From: Labyrinthula sp. Ha
Taxonomy: Eukaryota; Sar; Bigyra; Labyrinthulida; Labyrinthulaceae
Length of the DNA stretch: 64,000 nt
NCBI GenBank assembly: GCA_015227615.1
Contig: JAALGZ010000001.1
Coordinates: forward strand, 2,666,001-2,730,000
Reading direction: 5' to 3'
The translations under genes were made by a program, and so were the position numbers. Every line of letters starts with the position of its first letter. Position 1 is the stretch's first letter. Below the pieces are notes generated by a model. It worked only from the letters and a program-made list of their open reading frames with translations. It did not search any database and was not told the origin of the DNA. Below, piece after piece: positions 11,485-23,453 of this stretch.

Positions 11485-12792
11485 ATGAAGATCGTAGTGA
11501 TTGGAGGAGGAAACTCAACTTTATTATTAGCGCCACAAGCAAAGCTTGCGGGGCACCATGTTTCTATTATGACTAGGAAGCCGGAGAAGTGGAGTAAGAC
11601 GAAGGAGATATCTTTCCTTAACTATGACAAGTCCTACATGGGGGGCCAAGAAAAAATCTCTGCAGTCGTTGATGAAATTACAAGCGACCCGGCAAAATGC
11701 ATTCCTGAGGCTGATTGCCTTGTGTTTGCTGGTTTACCTTGTAATGTAGTCACCGAAAATCTAGAGAAGATGCTACCTCACCTCGTTAGAAGAAACAGAG
11801 TATTGTATATTGGTTCCATTTGTGCATATGGTGGGTTCAACTGGCAGGTTTCACGTGCTGTGAATGATATGAAGAAACGGTTCGCAGATTTTGAAAAGGT
11901 CAAAGTTGTCATCTTCGGCTTTCAAGCGATCCCATGGAGCTGCGGTCACCAAGAATATGGTCATGTTGGTCTATGCTATGGGCACAAAGCTTCATTGAAT
12001 GCGGCTTCTGAACTTCTTCACCCTTCAACCGCGTTAGCAAAGGAACTTCAAAAAAAAGAAAAAGACTTGTATCAAGATTTCGCAAATATCTTGCAAATTC
12101 CACTTTCTAGATGGAGACAGTCAAGCTTTTTAGTTTCGACGTTGTATCCAAATAATCCAGTGTTTCATCCTCCTATTGAATATGGACTATTTAAAGACTG
12201 GGACATGAGAACTCCGCTTGCTTTGGGAAAAGATGCACCAGTTCATATATACAAAGATTTAACAAAGGAGTCTGCTGAATACATGCGCCTGTTGAATAAG
12301 GAAATAGTTCAAATTGTTCACTTTTTGAGAGAATTACCTGGAGCTGACCCTGGCTTAGATGACCCTGGGTTTGATTTGCTTCAAAGCCTAATCATTGCCT
12401 TTGGTGACACTTTAAAAGACACGTCTTCCATCTACAAGGCTGTGAGAACTAATCCAGCCTATCAAAAGTATAAAAACCCATATGTCGTTGTTGGGGAGAA
12501 AAACGGGGAGACATTTGTTAAACCTAACTTGCAACACAGATTTTATACATCTGATGTGACGGTAGGTTTGGTTACCTACAAGGACATGGCTATTATGTGT
12601 GGTATCGAAACACCAATTATGGATGATATTATTCTTTGGCATCAAAAGTTATTGGACAAGGAATGGATGGTGAATGGAGAGCTTGTAGGGAGAGACATAG
12701 CTGAGTGCATCCTCCCATCAACTCTGGGTTATGGAATTAACAACCTTCACCTAAGTATGGAGGAGGTGCAAACGTCTAAAGCTAAGCTTTAG
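11485..12792 (+). CDS. Opine/octopine dehydrogenase-family NAD(P)-dependent oxidoreductase
   Basis: An intronless 435-residue protein. The N-terminus KIVVIGGGNSTLLLAPQA is a Rossmann dinucleotide-binding loop (GxGxx-like) and is followed by a basic patch (MTRKPEKW) where NAD(P) contacts occur. The middle carries NNPVFHPPIEYG, with His228 at the position of the catalytic His of the octopine/nopaline dehydrogenase family, opening the helical C-terminal domain. Family members reduce the imine formed between an amino acid and a 2-oxo acid, giving an opine; some relatives act on other substrates, so the reaction is not certain. No targeting peptide is obvious, suggesting a cytosolic enzyme. It converges with the ferrochelatase gene, 104 bp between stops. 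Start chosen because the Rossmann strand begins at residue 2. Confidence 0.8.
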   Translation: MKIVVIGGGNSTLLLAPQAKLAGHHVSIMTRKPEKWSKTKEISFLNYDKSYMGGQEKISAVVDEITSDPAKCIPEADCLVFAGLPCNVVTENLEKMLPHLVRRNRVLYIGSICAYGGFNWQVSRAVNDMKKRFADFEKVKVVIFGFQAIPWSCGHQEYGHVGLCYGHKASLNAASELLHPSTALAKELQKKEKDLYQDFANILQIPLSRWRQSSFLVSTLYPNNPVFHPPIEYGLFKDWDMRTPLALGKDAPVHIYKDLTKESAEYMRLLNKEIVQIVHFLRELPGADPGLDDPGFDLLQSLIIAFGDTLKDTSSIYKAVRTNPAYQKYKNPYVVVGEKNGETFVKPNLQHRFYTSDVTVGLVTYKDMAIMCGIETPIMDDIILWHQKLLDKEWMVNGELVGRDIAECILPSTLGYGINNLHLSMEEVQTSKAKL

Positions 12793-12896
12793 TTTTCATA
12801 TAAATGTCCTAATTTGTTATTGAAAAAAGCAAGTCAGAGTTTATTTTAGACTATTTATCTCATCTAAATCGATTGAACGAGTCCTAAGAGTTTAAG

Positions 12897-14189
12897 TTAG
12901 TACATCGGGTTATTTATCTGCCTGCAAAGTGGTTTAGTGCACGTAAGACATTTTTGGGTATATTGTGTACTATGATTTTCTTTTCGATCCAAGTGGGTCT
13001 TCACAATATCTGCCAGGGCTGAGATGAATGTTTTTGACCCATTGAGACCTTCCGTGTATTCGAAGTTTATGATACCTGCTTTTTCAGCATCTTCCTTGTA
13101 TTCGTGCCCAATTTCAAACAGGGTCTCGATATGATCAGAAGTAAAAGCAATTGGAACGATCAAGAGATGTCTCTTTCCTTTCTTCGCGAGCTGTTCAATT
13201 GCATCACTTGTCTTAGGAACCATCCAAGGAAGGAAACCAACTTTACTCTGCCAAGCTAAGACATATTTATTCTTGTTCACTTCATTCATGTCTTGGAACT
13301 TTCTCATTACCATCTGCACAGTTTCGGCCACCTCTGTTGTGTAGTGATCACCTTTCTCAACAACCTTCATAGGAACTGAATGAGCAGAAAACAAAATTGT
13401 GAACTTATTACGGGTCGAAGCATCATATTTTGATAATTTTTCCTCTATTCTTTCTACCACAGAGTTAATAAAACCGTCATGTGAACCCCAGCGGTCAATA
13501 ATGCTCCATCTAAAGTTTCCCTCCATTTTTTTTTCTCTTATTCTTCTCCAAAGTTCATTCATTGAAGAGCCTGAAGTCGTGCAACTCCATTGCGGGAACT
13601 GTGAAAACGCAATTGCATGTTCCACACCATCTTCAACCATTTCATCAAGAACTTCTTCCGTTAATGGATGAGCGTATCGAAAACAAGTGTAGGCCTTATG
13701 CGGCGCACTCTCGGGTCGAACTTTATCCAATATCTTGCACATTTCTTTTCCTTGCAAATTAGTCCATTTCTTTATTGGTGACCCATTTATAAGCTCGTAT
13801 TGTTCTTGAACTTTTGGAGTCCTTCTTTTGGAAACAATATCTCCAAGGATTTGCTAAAAGTGAGCTGAGCTATAGTAGTACCTGCATTTTACCACCTCCC
13901 AGTTCAATAATGTCTTGGTCATTGAACAACCGCTTGAGAAACATTGCAGTTTCTTCAGGTTTACTTGGCCCTCCCTAGCAAATCAAAATAAACTTGTAAC
14001 TACCATGTTGAGCATTAGAACTCCGGTTTTGACTTTGGTTTTGTTTTTCGGGGAAGATGAGGTAGAGAATGGAGTGAGAAAAGAAGTTGGGGCATATATA
14101 TTGTTTTTAGAAATATGCTTGGTGACATATTTTGCACTATTGGCAGCAAGAAAGCAAGATTTGCCTCGATTCAAGGAGGAATAGAACAT
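12897..14189 (-). CDS. FECH: Ferrochelatase, [2Fe-2S] mitochondrial type
   Basis: Three exons on the minus strand: 14189-14004, 13974-13882 and 13853-12897, with introns of 29 bp (13975-14003) and 28 bp (13854-13881), both GT...TAG. The product is 411 residues. It inserts Fe2+ into protoporphyrin IX, the last step of haem synthesis. Exon 1 gives an N-terminus rich in Ser, Lys, Asn and Thr with almost no acidic residues, fitting a mitochondrial presequence, then KVKTGVLMLNM; exon 2 continues with GGPSKPEETAMFLKRLFNDQ. The catalytic FSAHSVPM (His251) and SDHIETL (His334, Glu336) are present. The four cysteines that hold the [2Fe-2S] cluster in human ferrochelatase are all kept: Cys184 in QWSC and Cys395, Cys398, Cys403 near the C-terminus (C-x2-C-x4-C). 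Plant and cyanobacterial ferrochelatases lack this set. Confidence 0.95.
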
Positions 14190-17100
14190 GTTTCTCTTTG
14201 GCTATAGTAAGTATTTGATATCTTTTCAACATCTCACGAATGGGGCAGATTTTGGGAAATTTCCCATTCTTCCCAGTACGAAAATCGCAACTTGTATAGG
14301 GTCAACCTCCTACTGTAACAACACAGTACTAACCCTGTTAGATAAAAATATAATTAAATTTCAATTAGGAATGCAATAAAAAACTTGCTTAGGATGAACC
14401 AGTACTTAATAACTTACCTCTCTTGGCTTGTAGTGAAGCTAGGGATCTGCCGTGGTGAAAACTGTCAATTATCAATTGATTATAATTTTCAATACCAAAA
14501 TTGGCATTATAAGCTTTGCCATACGGGTTTATTTAACTTTAATCTTGGTCGTATTTTGTTCATACTTTGGCAATATTTCGTTGGGTTAAATCACCCATAA
14601 CAAATAACTCTGGTTTTGAATCATGCGAAGACGTTCATAGACTGACTATCCTAACCTACCAAAGGTGACCCTGCTTAATAATGGTACAAAGAAAACCTCT
14701 AAATTAAACTAATAATTTTTTTGTAGAACTAATACCTCAGAAAACTTAGCAGGATCTGTAATCAGAGTAGGAAGCCTTTGAATACTATAAATAATTAGCT
14801 TGGCCAGCCCCTCGCCACAGCTGATACTTGAAAAGTTTAAGACTTAATATTTGTAGAAATCACAATAATCGTAAGTTTATTAAAGGTAATTTTTAGCTAA
14901 TAAAACCTATTTTGTTTTAAGTTTCTCATGCTGCGATGTCCAATCCAGTGATTAATAGTATCACAATCTTCATCTTTCCTTTGGAAATTGAAACAACAAC
15001 AGTCTTAATAGTATCCCGTTTTTAGCTTGATTGTATATAGAAGTAGAAGAAAACAGCAGAAGTATATGCTTTAACATTTATCGATAATAAGAATAGCCAA
15101 TCTCTAAGTCCTAGACTTCTAGTTTTTCTTTATTGCTTACCATTGGGGTTGGCCTCCTGGAAACCTTGGTGCATCAACGCAAGGACGGATTTGATTTTGT
15201 ATAATCACAAAACCAATAATAATCCTTAAGGTTTAATTTATTTTACCGTTATAAACCCTATAAAAAAATATATTTAACTTTCTTATAAGTTAACAATACT
15301 CTTTCCAACTATCAAGCAACTCTGAGTGAGCTATCTAAGCGACATTTGTTTTAAGAATTGGTCAGTCTTGCTTGGACTTGCGAATATAGATGTAAGTATA
15401 GATACTTCACCCAGTTGGTATGATCTTAAGCTGGATGCTGCAGTGCTAACAGGTATTACGTGGCATTTGTACAATATTATGGTAACTTTGCATCTCGCCT
15501 AGGTTTTATTTACCATTTAAAGGAAGTTTTAAACCGTGAACAAAAAGGGCCTGCAGAAAGATTCGTATCAATGACTCTGTTCATCTAGTTTCCAACAAAT
15601 AAAAATATTTGAATCCTACTACCACCATAAGCAACATTACATGTTTTCTTAGAATGGTATTTTCTATGTAGATACTATAAGCTTTCCAACATTCTCCCCT
15701 CTCATTTTCATCCTCTTCAAGATGAAGGAATTGTATCCCAAATCTAAATTAGCATTTCAGAGTCTTGTCATTTCATTTAGCATGATTAAATACCTCATAA
15801 TGGCCTAAATTATCTTTTGATTAATCCTATCTTGGTATCATATCAGCCTGACTCCATCCAAGATTCTGTTATTTTGCTCTTTAATAACATATTAATGCTT
15901 TGATAGAGTCGAGCTTAGCCTTCAGCATATATCAGAATAAGGCATCTAAAATCACTTAATTTACCCAAGTAAGCTAATTTTAGCTGGAGATTTAATTGAG
16001 CTACAATATGATTACATTATAGCTTTCTAGATATGGTTAGGCTCTGTTTTATTTAACTCAAGAAATCCTAGAAGCAGTATTGCAACGAGGTACTATACGT
16101 TGATGATCAACTGGGAATAGATGACTGGATGACTACGAAACATTAATTAACTAATAAACATACAGCGGTTCCTTCACAAAAAACGTATTGGTTTGAAAAT
16201 AGAGCTACAATATTAATTTGAGCCATGAAATAAATTAATTAAATATTAGTTATCTACTCTTCCAAGAGTAAAACATGCACACTTTTTATAAGTTTCCAGA
16301 ACTGTACGTTTCAATACACTAGTTCTTACTAGTTATTAAATAGTATAGTACAGCTAGAGTTCGGATTAGATTTATTGACAACACAATGACCAATTTAGTG
16401 CCATTTTCTTTCCTCTTCAGTAGCGTTCAGCTTGAAAAAAACTTTATGGTTAATCAATGATAATCAAATAATTATCATTAAGACACTGCACTACATGCCC
16501 CAAAAACACTTTATAATTTTGGCATCTCATGAGAAAGTCATGTGATCTATGAATAGCTTAGGAAAAAGATAAAACTTAGCCACCTGAGCTATTCTTATAG
16601 GTTATGATATGGTGTACGAAAAAAATAAACATTTTTTATCTTGAGAAAGGCTGTCTAGCCTAGCATTGCAATGATAATCAATTAATAAACAGAGTAAAAT
16701 CAGATTTTCTTGATAGAAATCAAAATCAGAATTCTCTTCTTTATAATCAGAATCAAGAGAATTAACAAATGGTTATTGATTGACTCTTTAAAATCTGTTG
16801 CCTAATTACAGTTACTAGTAGGTCCCCTAGAGATTTTTACTTATTCAATCTTATTAAATGACCTACCCGACAGCTCTCAAAATCTTGAATATTTATCAAG
16901 AGTAGAATTAGAGCCCCCCTGGAGTAATATATTATCACCCAGTTAGGCTAGATTAATATAAAATAAAGGATATGTGTTCGCGAAGAAACCAAGCTAAAAA
17001 CTTAATAAAGGTCACATAATTAGCTGTCCAAGCTAAAGTTCTATTACTAGCTACCTAGAACTATTAAGATTTTTCGTCTTCTTTTCTGTTAAAAATTAGG

Positions 17101-18692
17101 TATACCTAAGCAAACTTGTGTTATATCGTTGCCTTGATTTAGAAAGTTGCCTTGTCATAGAAAATGGAAGTTTCTCCTATTTTTTCCTCTATTTATAACA
17201 ACATAGCAGCAACTAAGAGCTGCAAAAGCTATTTCGGCTATTTATTTATATAAAATAGATGAACCGGTACCGTGTAATTGTAATAATAAAACTAAATACT
17301 AGAAACAAGATTAACTGAGAGCACAATAAGCTATAAGAGTGACTTATGAAAAGGCCAATTTTAAGTACCTTCTTGAGCTGAAAGAAATAAACCTGTAGCA
17401 CTATAATCATGCAAAATAGCTCGTAGTAATCAAGTGAAGCAACTTAGAGCAAATACATAATGTACCTGCACCAGTTAGATTGTAGCTGACAAAAAATTTG
17501 CTATATGATATATGTCTTGGAAATGACGCAAACAGGGAAAACGCTAGAGTCCATATATCATCCAACAAAACTCTCAGGTCAAAGCAAAGTCACAGGATTA
17601 AGTGACATGACCACAAACATCCCCGTGTGCCCAAATATATATGATTGTTATTGCTGTCTCTATAGTAGAAGCTGTTCTCCCTATAAAAGGTTATAGTTAT
17701 TTTCGCCCTGCTATGCCTTCCTACTATTGCAGTGTACCTAGAAAATAAGCATGTATTATATAAAACTAAACTTTGCAAAAATTTCAGTAAAAATATTGTA
17801 TTTGCTGTAATATTTATGTAGTGATCTTTTTCTGCAAGTCGTCCATGCTCTTTCAATTTTATGAATTGGGAAGAGTTTTTAATTTGCGTGATTAGACACT
17901 AACTGTATTACTAGATTTAAATTGGTCAACAAAAACAGATGTGGTATTGTGCGCATATGAGGATTGTTAACTGCTCAACGAGAGCTTATGCTGAAGCACA
18001 AATGACATGGAGAAACAATTTATCATAGTTTGGATTCTTAGGATCTTATGCAGAGTTTTCTTCCACGAGAAATCACTTAATAAACCTGAACCCTAGGATG
18101 ACTGGCATGACACAAACTTGTTTCTCAAGTTTAAGTGTGTACTTAACATGATGAAGCAATTCCACCTGGTATTGTAGTATTTCTTTCAAGGTAAGACAAG
18201 TTTATCTTTTTCATGCTTCTCTTAAACAACTCAACTGCCAGGCATGAGAGCTTTGTACTTTTACTAGTAAATGAAGCGGTAACTCGTAATTCCATATCGC
18301 TCGACTGAAAAGTCATATGTGCCTATTTGAAACATTAGTAATTTTAAATGGTTTAAAGTTAATTAATTAACAATTAGTCTTTTGAAGCTACATTTAAGTA
18401 TTTTTTGTTGTTCATTGAATCCTGTCCTAATTTTATAGAATGGCGGATATACTAGGTTCTTCTATACAGGGCATATTTAAGAAAGTCAGATTCTATATTT
18501 TTGAATAAACCCTAAAAGTAGGTCTAACAGAAATCAAGCAATACAAAATTGTATCATCAAAACTACAAGAACCATACCTGGCCAAGTATGTTCAGAACTT
18601 CACTCCATGTTATAAAGAAAAAAATAATAACTCAACACTACCCAAATTAAAAACAGCTTGAAATAGAGAAATACAACGTGGGAAAGAAGGAA
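14190..18692. other. Intergenic AT-rich desert
   Basis: About 4.5 kb. Only short chance-like frames are open, with no recognisable motif on either strand. The first few hundred bases are the likely promoter of the minus-strand ferrochelatase gene. Confidence 0.55.
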
Positions 18693-20036
18693 TTATTCAT
18701 CCTCCTCATCAAACCCACTAACATCAACGCCCATTCCATACTTCAACACTAGAGCTCTATTCATATGAAAAAATCCATGAGAAACACCAAAATCAGCAAC
18801 TTCTCTAATTTCATGATCTGGTTTGTTCAATCCTAAATTCTCGTAAAACTCACTTAGTCGGCCATACAAAAAAGACATCAGCCGGTCTCTAGCATAAGAG
18901 TCCAAGTTCGCTTTATATCGATTAAATAACGCTTTATTTAATTGCTCATATTTTACCATCCCAATATAGGCTTCCTTTAGCATGAGAGAAAGGGAGTTAA
19001 CATCAACGCTTTCTAAGTCAAAGTTAGCTTGTCTGATACTTTGTTGCCTCTTTAGCTTACTGAAAGCTCTAGTATCAAAACTCGCCTTCGAACCAGTGCG
19101 TGACGGTAACCTACCTACGGGTGAAGAATCTGGTACTAAGGAAAGATTTAAATTCAATAAGGAAACTTGATTTGCGCCTGGCGACATATCTCTAAACTTC
19201 CGCTGCAGATTCTCTTCTTCTTCATCATCACCTGCACGGCTCTCAGCACCAGGTGACGTTTGTTTGCTAATAACGGTTCCACGAGCATCTGCCGCATCTA
19301 GCACTTTGGGGTCATACTTCTGATAAAATTTCGTTAGTTTGGTTAGTAAATTGGTTCTCCTTTCCGCAGCTGATGAACCTTTTAAGACAGGTACTTGGTC
19401 TAGAGATATGTCATACTTCTTTAGCAGCGTCATATTTAAAGATTCTCTTCCTCTTTTCATCCCATGTTTCAAATATTTTGGAATATCAACCTTTTTTTTA
19501 GATTTTTGATGCACTTTAACCACATTCTCAAATCTTTGAAGCTCGTACTCATATCTATCCTTGGTTACCGAGTCAAGCGTTGGTTTCCATACACCTTTCC
19601 ACTTCATCAGGTCTTTATTTAAAAACTCCGTCAGACTTTCATTATGCTTCTTTTTCAGAAAAATATCCAGGTTTTTGACACCTTTTTCTCGAGTATAGAT
19701 TAGAGCTTTTCCTACCGGGTCAGAAGAAATATTCCTGTGTCTTGCCTCTTTCTCATCTACAACACTTTCCAATAAATTTTTCTCTGCAAAATATTTCTGT
19801 AAATTATTTCTTAACAGGGTCCAACCTTCGAAAGAATAGTCTATCTCATCGTAATTAACCCCATAATTTTCCTTCAACGAAGCTCTTATCGCAGCCACAC
19901 CAGATTCCCGTGCCAGTTTGATTAACTTCTCTACTTCAGCTGCAGTACCTTTCTCTGGGTCATACACAGAGTAGAAACCTGTAAGTTTTTCTCTCAATTC
20001 TTTTATTTCATTTTTCGCTAACGGTCTTCTCGTCAT
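18693..20036 (-). CDS. Protein with degenerate FYxxYDPxK / KYG repeats, function unknown
   Basis: An intronless 447-residue, highly charged protein starting at 20036. It contains diverged copies of a repeat known from many protist proteins (a Leu-Thr-x-Phe-Tyr-x-x-Tyr-x-Pro-x-Lys opening and a KYG close): LTGFYSVYDPEKG with ENYGVNYDEI near the start, LTKFYQKYDPKVLDAAD in the middle, and LSEFYENLGLNKPDHEI with LKYGMGVDVSGFDEEDE at the end. KKHNESL and KKYDISL look like further KYG-type ends. A Ser/Arg/Gln-rich linker (about 270-345) separates the second and third blocks. There is no signal peptide or membrane segment. I know no biochemical role for this repeat; a scaffold role is only a guess. 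The gene stands alone. Confidence 0.75.
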   Translation of the reverse strand: MTRRPLAKNEIKELREKLTGFYSVYDPEKGTAAEVEKLIKLARESGVAAIRASLKENYGVNYDEIDYSFEGWTLLRNNLQKYFAEKNLLESVVDEKEARHRNISSDPVGKALIYTREKGVKNLDIFLKKKHNESLTEFLNKDLMKWKGVWKPTLDSVTKDRYEYELQRFENVVKVHQKSKKKVDIPKYLKHGMKRGRESLNMTLLKKYDISLDQVPVLKGSSAAERRTNLLTKLTKFYQKYDPKVLDAADARGTVISKQTSPGAESRAGDDEEEENLQRKFRDMSPGANQVSLLNLNLSLVPDSSPVGRLPSRTGSKASFDTRAFSKLKRQQSIRQANFDLESVDVNSLSLMLKEAYIGMVKYEQLNKALFNRYKANLDSYARDRLMSFLYGRLSEFYENLGLNKPDHEIREVADFGVSHGFFHMNRALVLKYGMGVDVSGFDEEDE

Positions 20037-23000
20037 TTTTTTAGTTTATCAAACGGACCTTTCTTCAAAATTAAAATGTAGCCCGACCAAGGTCTGATTC
20101 CTTTATAACGGGTTGGATCGTTACAATTTGCTTCGCTCGCTGGATAATGTCTCAAAAAGCGTACTATTCCCGGTTATTTAGATAATTGAAGGGGTGAAAC
20201 AAAACGGATATAAGAGAATAGTTAAATTTTGGGGACTTGATTGTAAAGGATTAGTAAAAGGAAAACAGGGTGGTGCATTAACAGAGCTTCTATCGTTTCA
20301 AACATTTTATAGAAAAGAACATTTGAAACAAAGAAATCATCATGATAACAGAAATGCTAAAAGAAGCCCCGTGCTTATCTAATTTTCTTGTTCGAGGAAA
20401 CACAAGATGTACATGCAATGAACCTAATTTTGCTACTAACTGGCATCTTTCAACTATTTATGGTTAATGTTAGCGAGGACTAAGCTCCTTCTTTCCTTTT
20501 CACCGTGCAAATAATACACGAAATTGGGTATAAAGTAGTGGAATGCCTCAAAAAGAGAAGTTACTATATCTGGAAAAGTATTGCTTTCGATACATAGACC
20601 CTGACAGAATATGAAAAGAGTAAAGGTTCGTTCTAACACTCTTTTGGAAGAGAAGCTTGTTGATAAAGAGCAACAAACTATTAACTAGGCAAGAATATTA
20701 GGAGTGTAGATCAAGTTAAATTACACAGAATGATAATCCTTAAGCATTTGCGCAGCACCTCGTTTAAAACTACTCACAGAGAGGCACCCACTGCTTGGTA
20801 CCTCATCAAAGGTCTCTGTTTAAACAAGAAGTTGGTTTCTTTAATGAAAGGTACAGATTTCAGCACGTTTAGTAAGAAAGAAAATATTGTCACTTCCCTG
20901 GAGTTTAGTCTATCAAGCAAAATGAACAAAAAAAGCTGCGGAGAGGATAGTTTGGTTTATTTACTTTTCTTTTGTTCAGTTGGTCAAACCATAAATGAGT
21001 CGAACAGGCGAGGATGCTATTTCTTGTAAGAAACAGAATCCTTGAACTGTGAGGTCTTAATTTTAGCACAGAGTAAAAGCGCACGGTTTGGCAAATGTTT
21101 ATGCATTTATAAAAAAATATATGCGTCTAAGGCTTTCAGCTAAGCCAATTACATGCATCAATACTTTGAGTTAATTATACAGGAGAGAATGTCAGATATC
21201 CCTGAGCTAAAGTTGTAGATCAATAGTTACAGAACGTTAGTGAAGGTTTAGAATCTGAAAAGTGGGAAGTCTTTTAAGAATAAAGGGTTAGTTTATTTAG
21301 ATGCAAAACTTAATAAACTGCGTTTTTCCTGACCCTGTACAGAAAAATACAGAAACCGTCAATGAAAATAAAGTGGATCGACTAAAATGATCTAAATATA
21401 GTATAGATCTTAGAATTCACTCTCTGATTTAAAAGCTATCAGGCTGAAATGCTCTGCCTTGCCTAACAGCTATAGATAATACTGAAAACTATTTTCCATT
21501 GTTCAAACTATTAAATTAAAAAGTTCTGAACTTACAGTAACATTTGCCCTTTGAGTATTGACTTGACCTGGTACTAAGAAAGAAATCGACTTCAACATTA
21601 TACCATAACCATTTTGAATTTCAACTTCATTACTCTAGCACATGGACCAAGAGACTCATCTTAAACAAATTTTTAAATTGGTCGAAAAATCTTCATAGTT
21701 AAATGCTCAGTGCTAGCTTCTCGTATGAAAGGCTTCGCCTAGTTTCCGGTAGGTAGCAAACAACATGGAGCGGCAAAGTTTCATGTATGGAAATGGAGCT
21801 AGTATTACACTGACTTCGTACCAAGAGTATAGTACTTCTTAAACTCAATTAACGAGAAGTTTTCTAGCTTTGCCACTAAGGCATGACATTCTGGAGACAT
21901 TTGAGTACAGAATGGTGTTGCAATTTGGCTATATTCTGTCATCTGTGCAACTATAAAACGAAAGCTTACTATGTTCTTAAAATTTAATTAGATTTAGCAA
22001 GTTAATTACCTGGTATTACATAGCAAGTTTTTCTTCCAGAGATTCTTGAAGCATTGATATATAATGCTGCCCTCCAAATAACAAGTTATAATATGTGCCA
22101 TTACTTTCAAAGAGATCGCCGAATCATAATTAGAACATTACAATAACTATTTTAATCTCTTATTTTCATTGGTCCGTATGTTTTCCAGCGGGATGTACCT
22201 GCACTTTTCGTGACGCTGTAATGTAACTATATATCTTTTGAAGGATTGTCTTGCTTGTCCCATGTTTGACTTCACTGATACTTGAGATTCTCTTTCAAAA
22301 ATAGCGGTGAGCTACTGTCTTACCATCAAGAAATCCAAGAAGGGGGCTATTAGAGTTTAATCAGAAATGAGGATAAACCACAATTCATTTATAATAATTG
22401 TAAGTCGTTTAGTAGCTTGATAGAACGAGTCCTAACCTGTATAGCTCTCTTGAATACTGATTTAATCAACTCGAGCAGCTTTTCGGGGGTTGTTTTTTAG
22501 TGAATTTGGCTAAGATAATGTTTTGCCTGGACCATGACTTAAATTGTCTTTGAAGATTGAGCTCTAAGTTACCATTCTACTTAAAACTAAATATCCAAAT
22601 ACAACAATCGGAAAAGTAAGTCGATGCACCAGAAAGCAAGCTAAGTACATCACATTAAGGAATAGGATTAGATAAATGGTTAATTTATCAACAAAGTCTT
22701 TAGCAATATTTATTGTTATCGATTCACACTAATAATTACCCAAGTATTCGGCTTCATTATTGATTATCACAAATAAAATTGGTCATACGGGCTTAGAAAA
22801 ATATGAAAAAACTATAATTAATTTTTGAGCCTAATGAAAACCTATCTAAAGAATATTGTTCGCCAATGCATGATATTTCAGGACTCTACATTTGCCCTGT
22901 CACCATTTATATAGGTTTTCGTATGTTACAAAAGTGTTTTTTTTTGTTATTTGACCGAGGGCAGTGTAGCGCAAACTACTTCACCTTGTTCCAAGTGTAC

Positions 23001-23400
23001 CGATTGGCAAAACGTTTCTTACTCTGTACCTCTCACTACAGTGTTTTCGTAAAGAATGTTTATTATTATTATAATTTTCCTAGGTATGTGATGTTACTTT
23101 AGCAAAGGCCAGCAAAGTCGATGGTTCATGGAGCCAAACACCTTTTGAATATTCATGAATATTGGTTTCAGATTATTATTCTCACCACGGTTCTTCAGGA
23201 TGATATAATTAAGTAATTCAATCTTTTTCATGGTCGATTGGTTTGTGCGCTAATCACACTGGTCAGTTTGGAGAGCGTTGATCATCGGTATAATCCTGTT
23301 GTGGATTACCTGTGTTCATAGATTATACGGCGTGTTAAAAAGTGCTACGGGTTTATAAGATGATGGTGAGTCTTTTTTTCTTTGTTTTCTAAAGATATAA
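20037..23400. other. Intergenic AT-rich desert
   Basis: About 3.4 kb without a supportable gene. A 99-codon frame at 20730-21029 (plus) has no recognisable motif and is treated as chance. The first 200 bp are the likely promoter of the repeat-protein gene. Confidence 0.5.
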
Positions 23401-23453
23401 ATTGCTTTACGTACGCAGAATTGTTTTTGCAGGCGAAGAGAAAGGTTTCTTAT

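Noticed and set aside
13915-14184. An 89-codon plus-strand ORF at the ferrochelatase 5' end
   Set aside because: Antisense to ferrochelatase exons 1 and 2; no domain and no independent support.
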